The notes beneath the pieces were generated by a model that did no database searches, had not been told where the DNA came from, and saw nothing but the letters and a program-made list of their open reading frames with translations. From positions 744,001 through 808,000 of the forward strand of contig NZ_CP033077.1 in the NCBI RefSeq assembly GCF_003716875.1: DNA of 64,000 nt, written 5' to 3'. This DNA comes from Vibrio zhugei. GTDB taxonomy: Bacteria; Pseudomonadota; Gammaproteobacteria; Enterobacterales; Vibrionaceae. The translations under genes and the position numbers were made by a program. Shown here in pieces: positions 1 to 9,905 of the stretch (position 1 is its first letter; each line of letters opens with the position of its first letter).

Positions 1-1581
1 GCATTATTAAAAAAAGTACAAGACTATGGGTACGATATCACCCATCTCTCTGGACAGGAGGCCATCGCGTCATGGGAAACGATTCGCCAAAATGTGGCCG
101 AAACGGATGTGGAACATGCTCTTTGTTTACTGATCACATCCGAATATCTGATTAATGCCGAATGCTACGAACAAAGCATCCAGTACTTAGAAGATGCGCT
201 CAACCTCGTGGCAGATGACGATCAAAACATTGAATTACAATTATCCATTAAGCAAAGCCTGAGTGAATGCTACATCGCGACAAAACAATACACGTTAGCA
301 CTAGACGAATATGTGTTGATGACCAAATTAGCGATTAAAAACTATGATTTAGATACCCATGCTTCAGCCATTATTGGAATGGGCCGCATGTGTGAGCATT
401 TTGGCGATTATAATCGAGCCAATCGCTATTATAAGAAAATCGACCGTATTGATCATGCGCTATCCAGTCGCAGTTTACGCTTACAATATAAACTCTATAA
501 GCTCGGAAGCTACATTCGCTTAAAACGTTATAAAGCCGCGCAAGTGTTGCTGTCGGAGTGTGAAGAGCTATCGATTCTGGTCAATGATAAGCTTCTCAAT
601 GGTAAAGTGTTACTCTATAAATCGAGAATTTATCGCCTCAAAGGGCAATTTAACGCCGCATTAAAAATCTTGTCATCGATCTCCTATACCCTCGGGGTGG
701 TGCATGACAATTGGTTTGCGTGTGCATGTCGCATAGAACAAGCCTATTGTCTGTATTATCTTCACAAATCGCATCTCGCCATGTATTTACTCGATAACGC
801 CCAGCGTCGTGCGACCCGCTCCTATCATCCAAAGCTCAAAATCGATTTGTATAATGCTTATAGCGACATTCATACACAATCGGGGGAGTATCAACACGCA
901 TTGCGTTATGAAAAGTTAGCGTTCGAATGTGAGTCAGAGCTGATTAGACTTATGCCAATAGCCGAGCTGGGGCCGAATCAATTACGCCGCCTTTCGCAAC
1001 TTGATTTGCAACTCAAGTTAATTCTCTCTGAAATCGAAAACCGCGAACTAAAAGAAACAACGGAAACACAACGTAATGCGGTGGCACAGTTACAGCAAGA
1101 CGTCTTCACCGATCCTTTAACGCAAATGCATAACCGCCGTTGGCTGGATGGTCAGTTAAAAGACATGTTACTGCATGACACAGACTTTGCGTTTTTAATC
1201 ATCGATATCGACCACTTTAAATCAATTAATGACGAGTACAGTCACTTAATTGGGGATCAGGCCATCAGTCGAGTCTCTTTGGAAATACGTCATTATTTCA
1301 ATCAAGAGGGGCAACACTGGGTGCGCTTTGGTGGTGAAGAGTTCTTAGTGATCATCGAAAATCAAAATTTAGAAACGGTCAAACTGCTAGCGGAAGAACT
1401 CCGCCACATTATCGCGCAGACCGATTGGAGTCCCATACTAGGTGACAGACAGCTCACCGTGAGTATTGGAGCCACCTTACATCGTTCTGGAGAGAATACT
1501 CAGAGAACCTTCCACCGCGCGGACAAAGCCTTATATCGAGCGAAGGCCAACGGACGCAACCAAGTGTGTCACGAAGACTAA
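1..1581 (+). CDS. TPR-repeat diguanylate cyclase (GGDEF), 5'-truncated by window edge
   Basis: Probable diguanylate cyclase making cyclic-di-GMP. The frame is open from base 1, so the gene begins upstream of the window; the GTG at 94 is only an internal codon. The first two thirds are helical TPR-like repeats (paired A/Y/L-rich helices), followed by a short coiled linker (around bases 1030-1090) and a C-terminal GGDEF domain. The active-site signature is GGEEF at bases 1330-1344, preceded by the metal-binding segment FLIIDIDHFKSIND. The position of the inhibitory I-site (RxxD five residues before GGEEF) reads QEGQ, so product inhibition through that site is unlikely. No membrane segment is visible in the part seen; TPRs suggest regulation by protein contacts. 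GGEEF is a catalytically competent variant in this family. No partner gene lies next to it here. Confidence 0.9.
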   Translation, partial: ALLKKVQDYGYDITHLSGQEAIASWETIRQNVAETDVEHALCLLITSEYLINAECYEQSIQYLEDALNLVADDDQNIELQLSIKQSLSECYIATKQYTLALDEYVLMTKLAIKNYDLDTHASAIIGMGRMCEHFGDYNRANRYYKKIDRIDHALSSRSLRLQYKLYKLGSYIRLKRYKAAQVLLSECEELSILVNDKLLNGKVLLYKSRIYRLKGQFNAALKILSSISYTLGVVHDNWFACACRIEQAYCLYYLHKSHLAMYLLDNAQRRATRSYHPKLKIDLYNAYSDIHTQSGEYQHALRYEKLAFECESELIRLMPIAELGPNQLRRLSQLDLQLKLILSEIENRELKETTETQRNAVAQLQQDVFTDPLTQMHNRRWLDGQLKDMLLHDTDFAFLIIDIDHFKSINDEYSHLIGDQAISRVSLEIRHYFNQEGQHWVRFGGEEFLVIIENQNLETVKLLAEELRHIIAQTDWSPILGDRQLTVSIGATLHRSGENTQRTFHRADKALYRAKANGRNQVCHED

Positions 1582-2015
1582 ACTGATGACACACTCTAAA
1601 CCGCATCCTTGATACACCAAGAGCCCGCGCCAACCTGACAATGCGTTGTGCTGCGCAGATAAAAAAAGAGCCAATCGTAAAAGTACGATTGGCTTAAATA
1701 TCGTGTGAACAAAAACATTCACTAACAACGTCAGTTGGCTAGGTGACTCTGGCTTAAAGAGTCACTTTATAATAAGCATTATACGTGCCAACTAATTAGT
1801 GTCTGTTTTTATGCTGAGATGGCTATTTTCCGGTCGATAATCCAACAACACGCTCTATTTTTCGCAAAATGCAATTCCTATATTGCAAATTTTTGCACTC
1901 ATTTCCTTAGCGTAAGCAAAGCCTTTGCAAGGTTTTCATCCAGTATCACTCAAACGAATAAAATTTCGTTATACTGCATGTCATTCTCAGTAAATTAGTT
2001 GGCTTAAGGTATCTA
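1582..2015. other. Intergenic region with two hairpins
   Basis: There is no credible gene here. Two stem-loops stand out. The first pairs GCCAATCGTA with TACGATTGGC (1670-1693); an A7 run on its left (1661-1667) makes it a terminator for minus-strand transcripts and a weaker one for plus. The second pairs GTGACTC with GAGTCAC (1743-1765) and is followed by TTTATAAT. The rest is AT-rich upstream DNA of popT, with a TATACT hexamer at 1970-1975 that could be its -10 box; no good -35 is seen. Confidence 0.5.
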
Positions 2016-2936
2016 ATGAATTACATAAGTACGTACTTGAAAGGCATTGCCATGGGAGCCGCCGACGTGGTTCCTGGTGTTTCTGGTGGCACGATCGCGT
2101 TCATCACGGGTGTCTATGATACGCTGTTAGAAAGTATCCGCCGTGTTAACCCAAGCTTAATCTCTTTGTGGCGTCAGCAGGGCTTTAAAGCCGTCTGTAA
2201 ACACATCAATCTTTTCTTTTTACTGTCTTTATTTGGCGGCATTCTCACCAGCATTCTGACACTCGCAAAACTGATTTCTTGGCTTTTGGAAACGCACCCC
2301 ACACCAACGTGGTCTTTTTTCTTTGGCCTCATTCTGGTGTCTGTGTATCACATGATGAAACAAATAGAACACAAACAGATACCACAGTGGCTAACATTAT
2401 TGCTGGGTATTGCGATCGCTTACAGTATTACTGAGATCAAACCTATCGCGATGGACGCATCAGGCATCAACATTTTTATTGCTGGTTCTATTGCTATTTG
2501 TGCGATGATTTTACCCGGCATTTCTGGCAGTTTTATTCTGTTGTTATTAGGAATGTACGCGCCGATTTTGGGCGCAGTGAAGTCCATGCAGTTTGAGGTG
2601 ATCGGGCTATTCGCCATTGGCTGTATCGCAGGGTTAATGACGTTCTCTCATTTATTATCTTGGTTGCTGAATCGCCACCGAGACACAACCTTGATGCTGC
2701 TTACCGGATTAATGCTCGGGACATTACCGAAAATCTGGCCTTGGAAAGAAACCTTAACGTGGCGTATTAATTCTCATGGCGAACAAGTACCTCTATTGCA
2801 GAAGAACTTATCCCCATTCCACTATGAAGCCGTTACATCTCATCCCCCACAATTACTGTTAGCCATTGTCATGATGTTATGTGCCATTGCCGCCGTTTTA
2901 GGGTTAGAAAAGTACGCAAGTCAAAATAATAAATAG
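2016..2936 (+). CDS. popT: DUF368 membrane protein, undecaprenyl-phosphate translocase PopT
   Basis: Polytopic inner-membrane protein of the DUF368 family, 306 residues. Family members were shown to be PopT, which returns the lipid carrier undecaprenyl phosphate to the cytoplasmic face of the membrane for reuse in peptidoglycan and O-antigen synthesis. The diagnostic N-terminal signature KGIAMGAADVVPGVSGGT is at residues 9-26, and a second, related motif (MILPGISGSFILLLLG) sits in mid-protein, consistent with the internal duplication of the family. About eight to nine hydrophobic segments are visible. It is a single-gene unit, followed 14 bp later by a strong hairpin. The V. cholerae homologue is also on chromosome 2. 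Function is by family; no transport has been shown for this protein. Confidence 0.85.
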   Translation: MNYISTYLKGIAMGAADVVPGVSGGTIAFITGVYDTLLESIRRVNPSLISLWRQQGFKAVCKHINLFFLLSLFGGILTSILTLAKLISWLLETHPTPTWSFFFGLILVSVYHMMKQIEHKQIPQWLTLLLGIAIAYSITEIKPIAMDASGINIFIAGSIAICAMILPGISGSFILLLLGMYAPILGAVKSMQFEVIGLFAIGCIAGLMTFSHLLSWLLNRHRDTTLMLLTGLMLGTLPKIWPWKETLTWRINSHGEQVPLLQKNLSPFHYEAVTSHPPQLLLAIVMMLCAIAAVLGLEKYASQNNK

Positions 2937-2949
2937 TGTGTACTGACCA

Positions 2950-2985
2950 CTCTTATGGTGAGGGGATTTTTCCTCACCATAAGAG
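2950..2985 (+). terminator. Perfect 14-bp stem-loop after popT
   Basis: CTCTTATGGTGAGG pairs with CCTCACCATAAGAG around an 8-nt loop. There is no U-run on either side, so it may be a transcript-stabilising hairpin or a non-canonical terminator rather than a standard intrinsic terminator. Confidence 0.5.
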
Positions 2986-3052
2986 ACTTCGCACTGCAAG
3001 CATGGCTCATTCGCGGTATAATGACTGTATATTTATGACGGGATAATCTCAT

Positions 3053-3547
3053 ATGAAACCATTTTTCGCCCTAATTCTTCTTACACTGGCCGCCAGCCCA
3101 AGTGTCCAGAGCAAAACGAATACCAATCTCACGGTGATACAACCTTACGTCACGGTCACTCAAGCGGCGCAATTAAGTGGCTTTGTTTATGGAAAAATTG
3201 TCAATAATACTAATCAAGCACAGACACTCACCAGCATCACCACCAGCGCCTCGACACGCGTTGAAATACAAACAATGGACAGTCACAATGCCAAAGCCAT
3301 CGGGCGCAAAGTCGATCAACTGACTATCCCAGCACAAAGCTCAAAAGTTTTAGAGCCCGGTGATACTCGTATTGCGTTATTAGGCTTAGTCAAACCGCTA
3401 GAAGCCCATGAACACATCACGCTCACGCTGCACTTCAGTAACAAAAAAACCATTAACGTGGAAGTCCCTGTCCGCTTAAGCTTAAAAGATGCGCTGCACT
3501 CACCGGGGGTTATTCCACCCCCCATCGACCATAAAGCGACGAATTAA
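3053..3547 (+). CDS. PCu(A)C-fold periplasmic protein lacking the copper-binding residues
   Basis: Secreted protein of 164 residues with an N-terminal signal peptide (about residues 1-20). The body matches the cupredoxin-like PCu(A)C copper-chaperone fold: the RVEIxxM strand near residue 70, the TIPAQSSKVLEPGDTRIALLGL segment, and the KPLEAHEHITLTLHF strand. The copper-site residues of the family (His, Met and an HxM pair) are replaced: Q73 stands where His is expected, no Met occurs around residues 83-87, and R106 and A108 occupy the HxM positions. Copper delivery is therefore doubtful. No Sco or cytochrome oxidase gene is adjacent. The start fits a GGGA-like site about 11 nt upstream. It may have become a structural or ligand-binding relative; the fold assignment is more certain than the function. 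Confidence 0.65.
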   Translation: MKPFFALILLTLAASPSVQSKTNTNLTVIQPYVTVTQAAQLSGFVYGKIVNNTNQAQTLTSITTSASTRVEIQTMDSHNAKAIGRKVDQLTIPAQSSKVLEPGDTRIALLGLVKPLEAHEHITLTLHFSNKKTINVEVPVRLSLKDALHSPGVIPPPIDHKATN

Positions 3548-3795
3548 TATTCATTCCAAGTCTCCGCTCGGTCATCCATTGCTCACGCACATCTTCCCCC
3601 TCTGAATCCGCAGCTAGAAATCCCCGTTATGTATGAAATTTTTCTAGCTGTGAACCTTATAACGCTACTCACCGCTAATTTTTTATCAATACAGCAATAA
3701 ACTCTAGACAGCTCGACTGATGACGTTAGTATTGTTTACTATTCAAAAATCCATAATTAGAAATTGCCACAAACCATTTTTATATAGGAATAAAT

Positions 3796-5004
3796 ATGCA
3801 AAGCAGTAACATAGTTCAACGCTATGCTCAAGGGAATCTGGTTCTCCAGATCGTAGTGGGTATTATTGCGGGTGTCGTTCTCGCTCTCATTTCGCCGGCC
3901 GCTGCCATTAGTGTCAAACTACTTGGCTCACTTTTTGTTGGCGCACTCAAAGCCGTTGCACCTATTCTCGTATTTATTTTGGTCGCAGCATCAATTGCCA
4001 ACCAGAAAAAAAACCAAAGCTCTAACATGCGTCCCGTTGTGACCTTGTATCTCATCGGTACATTTGCAGCATCATTAACCGCCGTTGCCCTGAGCTTTCT
4101 TTTCCCAACCACATTGAACTTAGGCGACTCAGTGACAGGAACCACGCCACCTCAAGGCATTGGTGAAGTCCTGCATACCCTACTTTTTAAGTTGGTCGAT
4201 AACCCAATCAGTGCATTGATGAATGCCAACTACATCGGTATCTTGGCTTGGGCCATTGGTTTAGGACTCGCCCTTCATCACGCCTCAGAGAGCACCAAGG
4301 GAGTGTTTGAAGACCTTAGCCACGGGGTATCACAAATTGTTCGCTTTATTATCCGTCTAGCCCCTATTGGTATCTTCGGTTTAGTTGCCTCCACTTTTGC
4401 AACCACAGGGTTTGACTCTCTATTAAACTTTGGACACTTACTGGCTGTTTTGCTTAGCGCAATGATATTTATTGCCCTAATCGTCAACCCGCTGATTGTC
4501 TATATCAAAACAGGCGTTAACCCATACCCATTAGTTCTTCAATGCTTACGTGAAAGTGGCGTGACGGCATTTTTCACGCGTTCAAGCGCTGCCAATATTC
4601 CAGTCAATATGAACTTGTGTGAAAAACTGAAGTTGGATGAAGATACTTATTCTGTCTCTATCCCACTGGGCGCAACCATTAATATGGGTGGCGCAGCCAT
4701 TACCATCACAGTGCTGACACTCGCAGCCGTGCATACACTAGGGATCGATATTGATATTACCACCGCGATCCTCTTAAGTTTGGTTGCGGCCATTTCCGCG
4801 TGTGGCGCCTCTGGTGTTGCGGGTGGGTCACTCCTATTGATTCCCCTAGCTTGTAGCCTCTTTGGTATTTCTAATGACGTTGCAATGCAGGTTGTCGGAG
4901 TTGGCTTTATTATCGGTGTGATCCAAGACTCAGCCGAAACCGCGTTAAACAGCTCAACGGACGTTGTCTTTACTGCGGCAGTGTGTCGTAGCAAGCAAAA
5001 CTAA
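3796..5004 (+). CDS. sstT: Serine/threonine:Na+ symporter SstT
   Basis: Sodium-driven uptake of L-serine and L-threonine across the inner membrane, 402 residues, the normal family length. It is a DAACS-family protein (glutamate-transporter fold). Visible landmarks are the N-terminal membrane segments, the [13 protein letters not shown] stretch (re-entrant loop HP1 with its serine-rich tip), [17 protein letters not shown] (the TM7 NMxGx sodium-site region), and [18 protein letters not shown] (HP2). It stands alone with an AGGA ribosome-binding site upstream and an intrinsic terminator immediately downstream. Confidence 0.93.
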   Translation: MQSSNIVQRYAQGNLVLQIVVGIIAGVVLALISPAAAISVKLLGSLFVGALKAVAPILVFILVAASIANQKKNQSSNMRPVVTLYLIGTFAASLTAVALSFLFPTTLNLGDSVTGTTPPQGIGEVLHTLLFKLVDNPISALMNANYIGILAWAIGLGLALHHASESTKGVFEDLSHGVSQIVRFIIRLAPIGIFGLVASTFATTGFDSLLNFGHLLAVLLSAMIFIALIVNPLIVYIKTGVNPYPLVLQCLRESGVTAFFTRSSAANIPVNMNLCEKLKLDEDTYSVSIPLGATINMGGAAITITVLTLAAVHTLGIDIDITTAILLSLVAAISACGASGVAGGSLLLIPLACSLFGISNDVAMQVVGVGFIIGVIQDSAETALNSSTDVVFTAAVCRSKQN

Positions 5005-5017
5005 CGCGAGCGTTAAA

Positions 5018-5050
5018 AACAAAAAAACCGACATCATGTCGGTTTTTTTA
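5018..5050 (+). terminator. Intrinsic terminator of sstT (bidirectional)
   Basis: AAAAAACCGACAT pairs with ATGTCGGTTTTTT around a short loop, 17 bp past the sstT stop. The A-run and T-run let it also serve the convergent Sel1-repeat gene. Confidence 0.85.
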
Positions 5051-5066
5051 TGCCTATTATATCCGG

Positions 5067-6269
5067 TTAAAAGTGCTTCTGAGTAAAATCTAACGAGGGT
5101 TTTATATCCTTAGACTCTTCCACTTTGTCCACCGTCGAAGACGGTGACTGAGCGTCTTGTTGCTCATCATCGAGCGACGGTTCGACCAATGACACTCCTT
5201 GTTCTGGCGCATTGATATCATGCTCTGACGAAAGCGATTCGAACGGCACGTCCACTTTGTCTTCATCTGAGACAGGAATAGGCCGTTTATACAATCGGTT
5301 CAAAACTCGAATGAGCGCATGGTCAGACACGTCTTTGTTGATGATTTTTTTATGCAGCGGTTTTGCTAAAGACTGTAACCCGACCACGGATTCAACCCCA
5401 ATTTTAGCGCCGACCGCATCACGAATGGCTTTAGCGGGTTCGTATTGGCACATTGCCGACAAGAAAAACCAGATGTAAGCAATTTCATTACCGTTTGTCC
5501 CGTAATCCATCCACGCATGACCCGCATGAAACATCGCTTCACGACTTCCCCGTTCTGATGCGCGTTCCAGCCAATAACAGGCTTTGCGATGATCACTGGA
5601 CACACCGATACCATTCAGATAATGCAACCCCAATTTCATCATTGCCGCGGTATTACCCATGGTCACCGCTTGGTATAACCAATAATTCGAATCACTCGGC
5701 GAAGGGGATGGGTTGTCTTTAGCGACACACCAATCGGCCATAAACAAAATGGCATCGATAACGTTCTTCTCCGCGGCTTCCTGCATAAACGTCAACCCTC
5801 GCTGAACGTTTACCTCCGTTCCCGTACCTTCAATGAACAGTTTTCCGACTTCCATCTTGGCTAAGAGATCGCCATCTTGCGCACGTATATATGTCTCCCA
5901 AAAGTGAATTTTTTCGTTCATGATGACATCAGTACGCATACGCTTCGCTAAGCGGATAAGGCCAAAGATACCGTTTCTATCATCCATGGACGCCGCTTTT
6001 TCATACCAAAAAAACGCCTCATTGCTATTGCCACGTTCAGCCTCTTTCGCCAAATACAACATCGTTGGCACATGACCGGACTCCGCTTTGAATAAACGTT
6101 CTTTATGTTCTTGCTCGCGCATGCGTTGCAACGCTTTATGATAGGCGATTTCTTTGGCCGCTTTTTCTTCTTTTAGTCGACGTTTGCGCATCGATAACGC
6201 AATCATCCAAATAAAAATGAGGATAAGGGAAACCCCTAAAACACCGACCGCAATTCCAATATTATCCAT
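5067..6269 (-). CDS. Membrane-anchored Sel1-like repeat protein
   Basis: Protein of about 400 residues with one N-terminal transmembrane helix (GIAVGVLGVSLILIFIWMIAL) followed by a basic stretch (MRKRRLKEEKAAKE), so the bulk is probably cytoplasmic. Residues about 60-300 are Sel1/TPR-like alpha-alpha repeats with the usual A-M/L-x-x-L-G-xx-Y-xx-G pattern (for example AAMMKLGLHYLNGIGV and ACYWLERASERGSREAM). The C-terminal 80 residues are acidic and probably disordered. The open frame extends to a GTG at 6311, but the ATG at 6269 places the membrane helix at the N-terminus and is preferred. Sel1 proteins act as scaffolds; the partner is not known. Confidence 0.75.
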   Translation of the reverse strand: MDNIGIAVGVLGVSLILIFIWMIALSMRKRRLKEEKAAKEIAYHKALQRMREQEHKERLFKAESGHVPTMLYLAKEAERGNSNEAFFWYEKAASMDDRNGIFGLIRLAKRMRTDVIMNEKIHFWETYIRAQDGDLLAKMEVGKLFIEGTGTEVNVQRGLTFMQEAAEKNVIDAILFMADWCVAKDNPSPSPSDSNYWLYQAVTMGNTAAMMKLGLHYLNGIGVSSDHRKACYWLERASERGSREAMFHAGHAWMDYGTNGNEIAYIWFFLSAMCQYEPAKAIRDAVGAKIGVESVVGLQSLAKPLHKKIINKDVSDHALIRVLNRLYKRPIPVSDEDKVDVPFESLSSEHDINAPEQGVSLVEPSLDDEQQDAQSPSSTVDKVEESKDIKPSLDFTQKHF

Positions 6270-6680
6270 GAAGTAATGTTCTTTTCTCTTAGTTTTATGA
6301 CATCCGAGCACCAGTTAACACTCAGACTAAAGACATCAATTTGTAATAAAGCTTATCATACCTGACGCACGCTCAATGCCTCACCGCCAGGATTTATCTC
6401 CATAACACGTATTTAACCAGAGAAAATGCTGGAGCCCTGATGATTCGATCGCACCATGGCCTTTTCTTACGATGAACATCACGGAAAAGATAAAAGCATG
6501 CTGAAGAGTCTTGATAATAAAGTCAAAACAGCCCCTTAATTACGCGGTTTCTCATGAAAAAACCATACCTCGCAGGGCGTATTTTTCAATTACATACCTT
6601 GACCTATTAAAAACAAAGGCTTTAACTAAAGGTTAAGGCTGAAAAAGTCATCACTCACATGGAAGAAGTTGAATATTATC
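6270..6680. other. Divergent intergenic region upstream of glgX
   Basis: There is no credible ORF. It must carry the promoters of the Sel1-repeat gene (minus) and glgX (plus). A TTGACC hexamer at 6599-6604 has a weak TTAACT 17 bp later (6622-6627), next to an imperfect inverted repeat (GGCTTTAAC / GGTTAAGGC). I cannot assign a regulator. Confidence 0.35.
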
Positions 6681-8645
6681 ATGAATGATCTGGTCTCTAC
6701 TCCTTACCCTCTCGGCGCAACACTTAACTCTCACGGGTGCAATTTTGCTATCTATGCGCCTGCCAGTTCAGATATCCAATTAGTGCTGTTTGATGAATTG
6801 GGCGAACACTACACTGAACATCCACTGCAACATAACTATGCCCATATTAAACATACGTATATCCCTGACATTAAGGAAGGTCAGTTATACGGATTTATTG
6901 TGACAATCAATGATAAAGCCCATTATATCTCCGACCCATACGCCCAAGCGATATCCGCACCGTTACACTACACCCCACCCTTCGATGAAAAAACCAGTTT
7001 CACCTTACCTAAGTGTGTTGTCACAGCAGACCATTTTGATTGGCAAGATAGCACCATGCCCAAACGGCCTAGAGAAGAGATGATATTGTGTGAAACCCAT
7101 GTGAAAGGGCTCACTCAGTTACACCCAGATGTACCACCGCGCGAAAATGGCACGTATTTAGGATTGGTCAGTGAACCAATGCTGGAGTTTTATCAGCAAC
7201 AAAATATCAATACGTTACAGTTGTTGCCTATCGCTGCCTGCATGCATGAGCCGCATTTGCTCGAAATGGATATGGTCAACTATTGGGGTTACAACCCTTA
7301 TCTCTTTATGGCTCCTGATCCTCGCTATGCCCATAAAGACGCAGTGACCGAACTGAAAACGGCGGTGCGCGAGCTGCATAAAGCCGGTATAGAAGTGATA
7401 CTCGATGTGGTATACAACCACACAGCAGAAGGCGGGGATAATGGTCTCATTTTTAACCTAAAAGCACTCGATCCGCACTATTATTTAATGCATGAAGAGC
7501 ATTTTGCGAATTTTACCGGTTGTGGGAACACCCTGAATCTAGCCTATCAACCCTCACTCAACCTCGTCATGGATACGTTGCGCTTCTGGGTACAAAACTA
7601 CCATATTGACGGATTTCGTTTCGATTTAGCCGCTACATTGGGTCGCTATGGCGATCAATTCCGCGCCGATGGCGGCTTTTTCAAAGCTATTGCTCAAGAT
7701 CCAATTCTTAAAGACATAAAATTGATTGCCGAGCCTTGGGATATTGGTCCCAATGGATACCAAGTGGGGAACTTCCCGTTTGGTTGGAATGAGACCAATG
7801 ACAAGCTCCGCGATGTCGCACGCAGCTTTTGGCGCGGCGATGCGGGCTATCTGAACGATTTTGCGACGCGTATTATGGGCTCGCGCGACTTATATAGTGC
7901 CGCCAATTGGCCATTTAAGTTAACGGTCAATTACATTACTTACCATGACGGTTTCACCATGCAAGATCTGGTGACTTATAAACATAAGCATAATGAAGCC
8001 AATGGTGAAAATAACCAAGATGGTCATGGTGATAATCGCTCTGATAATTATGGGGAAGAAGGTGAAACCTTCAATGTCACGATAAAAAGTCGCCGAGAAC
8101 GTCAAAAGCGCAATATGGTCACCAGCATGTTATTTGCTTTCGGTATACCACACATACTGACCGCTGATCTCCTTTCGCATACTCAGCAAGGCAACAACAA
8201 CGCATATTGTCAGGATAATGAATTAAGCTGGCTCAATTGGGAGCTCAATTCGTCACAAGAAGTCTTTCGTCACTGGGTAGCGAAAATGATGAAAGCTCGC
8301 CAACAATATATGGTGCCATTTATTCGTGCCTTCAGTGGTGAAACCCGTAATGACAATCGCGTATTTTGGCGTCGCGTTGATGGTCAAGAGATGAATATGG
8401 AAGATTGGGACAAGGTATCGTCCGTTGCACTGCATTTAGGAATGAACGAGGATGGTGACGAAATGCTCTACCTCATCAATCAAAGTCGTGCCCCCGCTCG
8501 CTTTCGTTTACCGACGGATAAACAACAGCAGTGGCAAATCATCTGTGATACCAATAACCTCCACAATAAAAAGTTAGGTATCACAGAAAAAGAACGCTTA
8601 CAGTTGCCAACATCCATGTCGATTTTATATTTTTCGGCCAAGTAA
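6681..8645 (+). CDS. glgX: Glycogen debranching enzyme GlgX
   Basis: GH13 isoamylase-type enzyme that hydrolyses the alpha-1,6 branches of phosphorylase-limit glycogen, releasing short maltodextrins. It has about 654 residues (E. coli GlgX has 657). An N-terminal CBM48-like beta domain (YPLGATLNSHGCNFAIYAP) precedes a catalytic barrel. Barrel motifs seen are VILDVVYNHTAEGG (region I), DGFRFDLAATLGR (region II, nucleophile Asp), LIAEPWDIG (region III, Glu acid/base), and a downstream VNYITYHDGFTMQDLV segment in the place of region IV. A C-terminal beta domain follows. The frame also allows a TTG at 6669, but that lies 1 nt from the GGAAGAAG purine run, so the ATG at 6681 is chosen. It is unlinked from glgB/malQ/malP (43-50 kb) but would supply them with substrate. 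Confidence 0.93.
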   Translation: MNDLVSTPYPLGATLNSHGCNFAIYAPASSDIQLVLFDELGEHYTEHPLQHNYAHIKHTYIPDIKEGQLYGFIVTINDKAHYISDPYAQAISAPLHYTPPFDEKTSFTLPKCVVTADHFDWQDSTMPKRPREEMILCETHVKGLTQLHPDVPPRENGTYLGLVSEPMLEFYQQQNINTLQLLPIAACMHEPHLLEMDMVNYWGYNPYLFMAPDPRYAHKDAVTELKTAVRELHKAGIEVILDVVYNHTAEGGDNGLIFNLKALDPHYYLMHEEHFANFTGCGNTLNLAYQPSLNLVMDTLRFWVQNYHIDGFRFDLAATLGRYGDQFRADGGFFKAIAQDPILKDIKLIAEPWDIGPNGYQVGNFPFGWNETNDKLRDVARSFWRGDAGYLNDFATRIMGSRDLYSAANWPFKLTVNYITYHDGFTMQDLVTYKHKHNEANGENNQDGHGDNRSDNYGEEGETFNVTIKSRRERQKRNMVTSMLFAFGIPHILTADLLSHTQQGNNNAYCQDNELSWLNWELNSSQEVFRHWVAKMMKARQQYMVPFIRAFSGETRNDNRVFWRRVDGQEMNMEDWDKVSSVALHLGMNEDGDEMLYLINQSRAPARFRLPTDKQQQWQIICDTNNLHNKKLGITEKERLQLPTSMSILYFSAK

Positions 8646-8942
8646 AGGCATCATCGCCAACCTGATTGAATATGATTGTCCCTCCTGCCAGTTAAATTGT
8701 CACATCTCAACAATACGGATGGTTGAGTTGTGGCAGTTTATTAACATAACCCTGTTTTTCCCTTGATATTAAACTGCTCAAATAGACTGACATTAATCGT
8801 TAACGTTGCACATTGCCGATAAATTAAAATCACACAGCACCGCTTTAATAAAGAATGATAAATGGCTAAGTGATTGTTTGTGCATATCAATATTTGAGTG
8901 TAAAAGTTATCGCCCCGTTGGGGAAATAAAAAGGTGATCCCT

Positions 8943-9905
8943 ATGCAGAAAACCGTTTCAGTGGTAATTCCTTGCTATAACGAAAGTGAGGTAATCGATC
9001 AGACCGTAGCAGAAATGTTACAAGTGACCCAAGGTATTGAGAACTATCAATTCGAACTGTTGTTCGTAAACGATGGCAGTGCGGACGATACCGAAAGTAA
9101 ATTACTGCAGTACAGTAAGGAACATGACAATATCCACCTGATATCCTTTTCACGTAACTTCGGTCACCAACCTGCCGTGTCTGCGGGCATTCAGGCAAGT
9201 ACAGGGGATGCCGTCGTTCTGATTGATGCAGACTTACAAGATCCACCGCAACTGATCGATGGCATGATCAAACTTTGGGAACAAGGCTATGATGTCGTCT
9301 ATGGAACTCGGGAAAATCGTGAAGGCGAATCACGCTTCAAACTCGCCTCAGCAAAATGGTTCTACCGCATACTCAACTACTTATCGGAAGTTCCTATTCC
9401 ATTAGACACAGGCGATTTTCGTTTGATGGACCGTCAAGTGGTTGATCAACTAAATGCAATGCCAGAAAAGCACCGTTTCATTCGTGGCATGGTCAGTTGG
9501 ATTGGTTTCAATCAAACGTCGATTACCTACAAACGTAATGAGCGTTTTGCAGGCGAAACCAAATACCCACTGAAAAAAATGTTGTCATTCGGGTTAGATG
9601 GCATCCTCTCGTTTTCCGTCAAACCGCTCAAACTGTCCATCGTTACTGGCTTTATTTCTTCCGGTATCGCGCTCGTCATGTTGTTTTATACCATTTATAT
9701 CCGCTTAGCGACGGACCAATGGCAATCTGGTTGGGCATCCATGCTCGTTGCGATGCTATTTATCGGGGGCGTGCAATTGATTTCTATCGGTATTTTAGGC
9801 GAATACATCGCGCGTATTTATAGTGAATCAAAAGATAGGCCACTGTATATCGTCAAAAAAGACATCAAACAACCGAGAAAAGATGATGAATCTGACCTCG
9901 ATTAA
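8943..9905 (+). CDS. gtrB: GtrB-type polyprenyl-phosphate glycosyltransferase
   Basis: Inner-membrane GT2 enzyme expected to transfer a sugar, usually glucose, from UDP-sugar to undecaprenyl phosphate on the cytoplasmic face. The GT-A domain shows VSVVIPCYNES near the N-terminus, DADLQDPPQ (metal/sugar-binding DxD region) and DTGDFRLMDR. Two C-terminal hydrophobic segments anchor it, followed by the GEYIARIYSESKDRPLYIV tail typical of GtrB/DPMS-like enzymes. The ATG at 8943 is preceded by an ideal AAGGTGA (8931-8937), so the upstream GTG at 8934 is rejected. It overlaps the next gene by about 20 nt, and together they form an O-antigen or surface-glycan modification pair. Confidence 0.88.
   Translation: MQKTVSVVIPCYNESEVIDQTVAEMLQVTQGIENYQFELLFVNDGSADDTESKLLQYSKEHDNIHLISFSRNFGHQPAVSAGIQASTGDAVVLIDADLQDPPQLIDGMIKLWEQGYDVVYGTRENREGESRFKLASAKWFYRILNYLSEVPIPLDTGDFRLMDRQVVDQLNAMPEKHRFIRGMVSWIGFNQTSITYKRNERFAGETKYPLKKMLSFGLDGILSFSVKPLKLSIVTGFISSGIALVMLFYTIYIRLATDQWQSGWASMLVAMLFIGGVQLISIGILGEYIARIYSESKDRPLYIVKKDIKQPRKDDESDLD

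Noticed and set aside
94..1581. GTG at 94 as the start of the GGDEF gene
   Set aside because: The frame is open to base 1 and continues the helical repeat pattern; the start lies outside the window.
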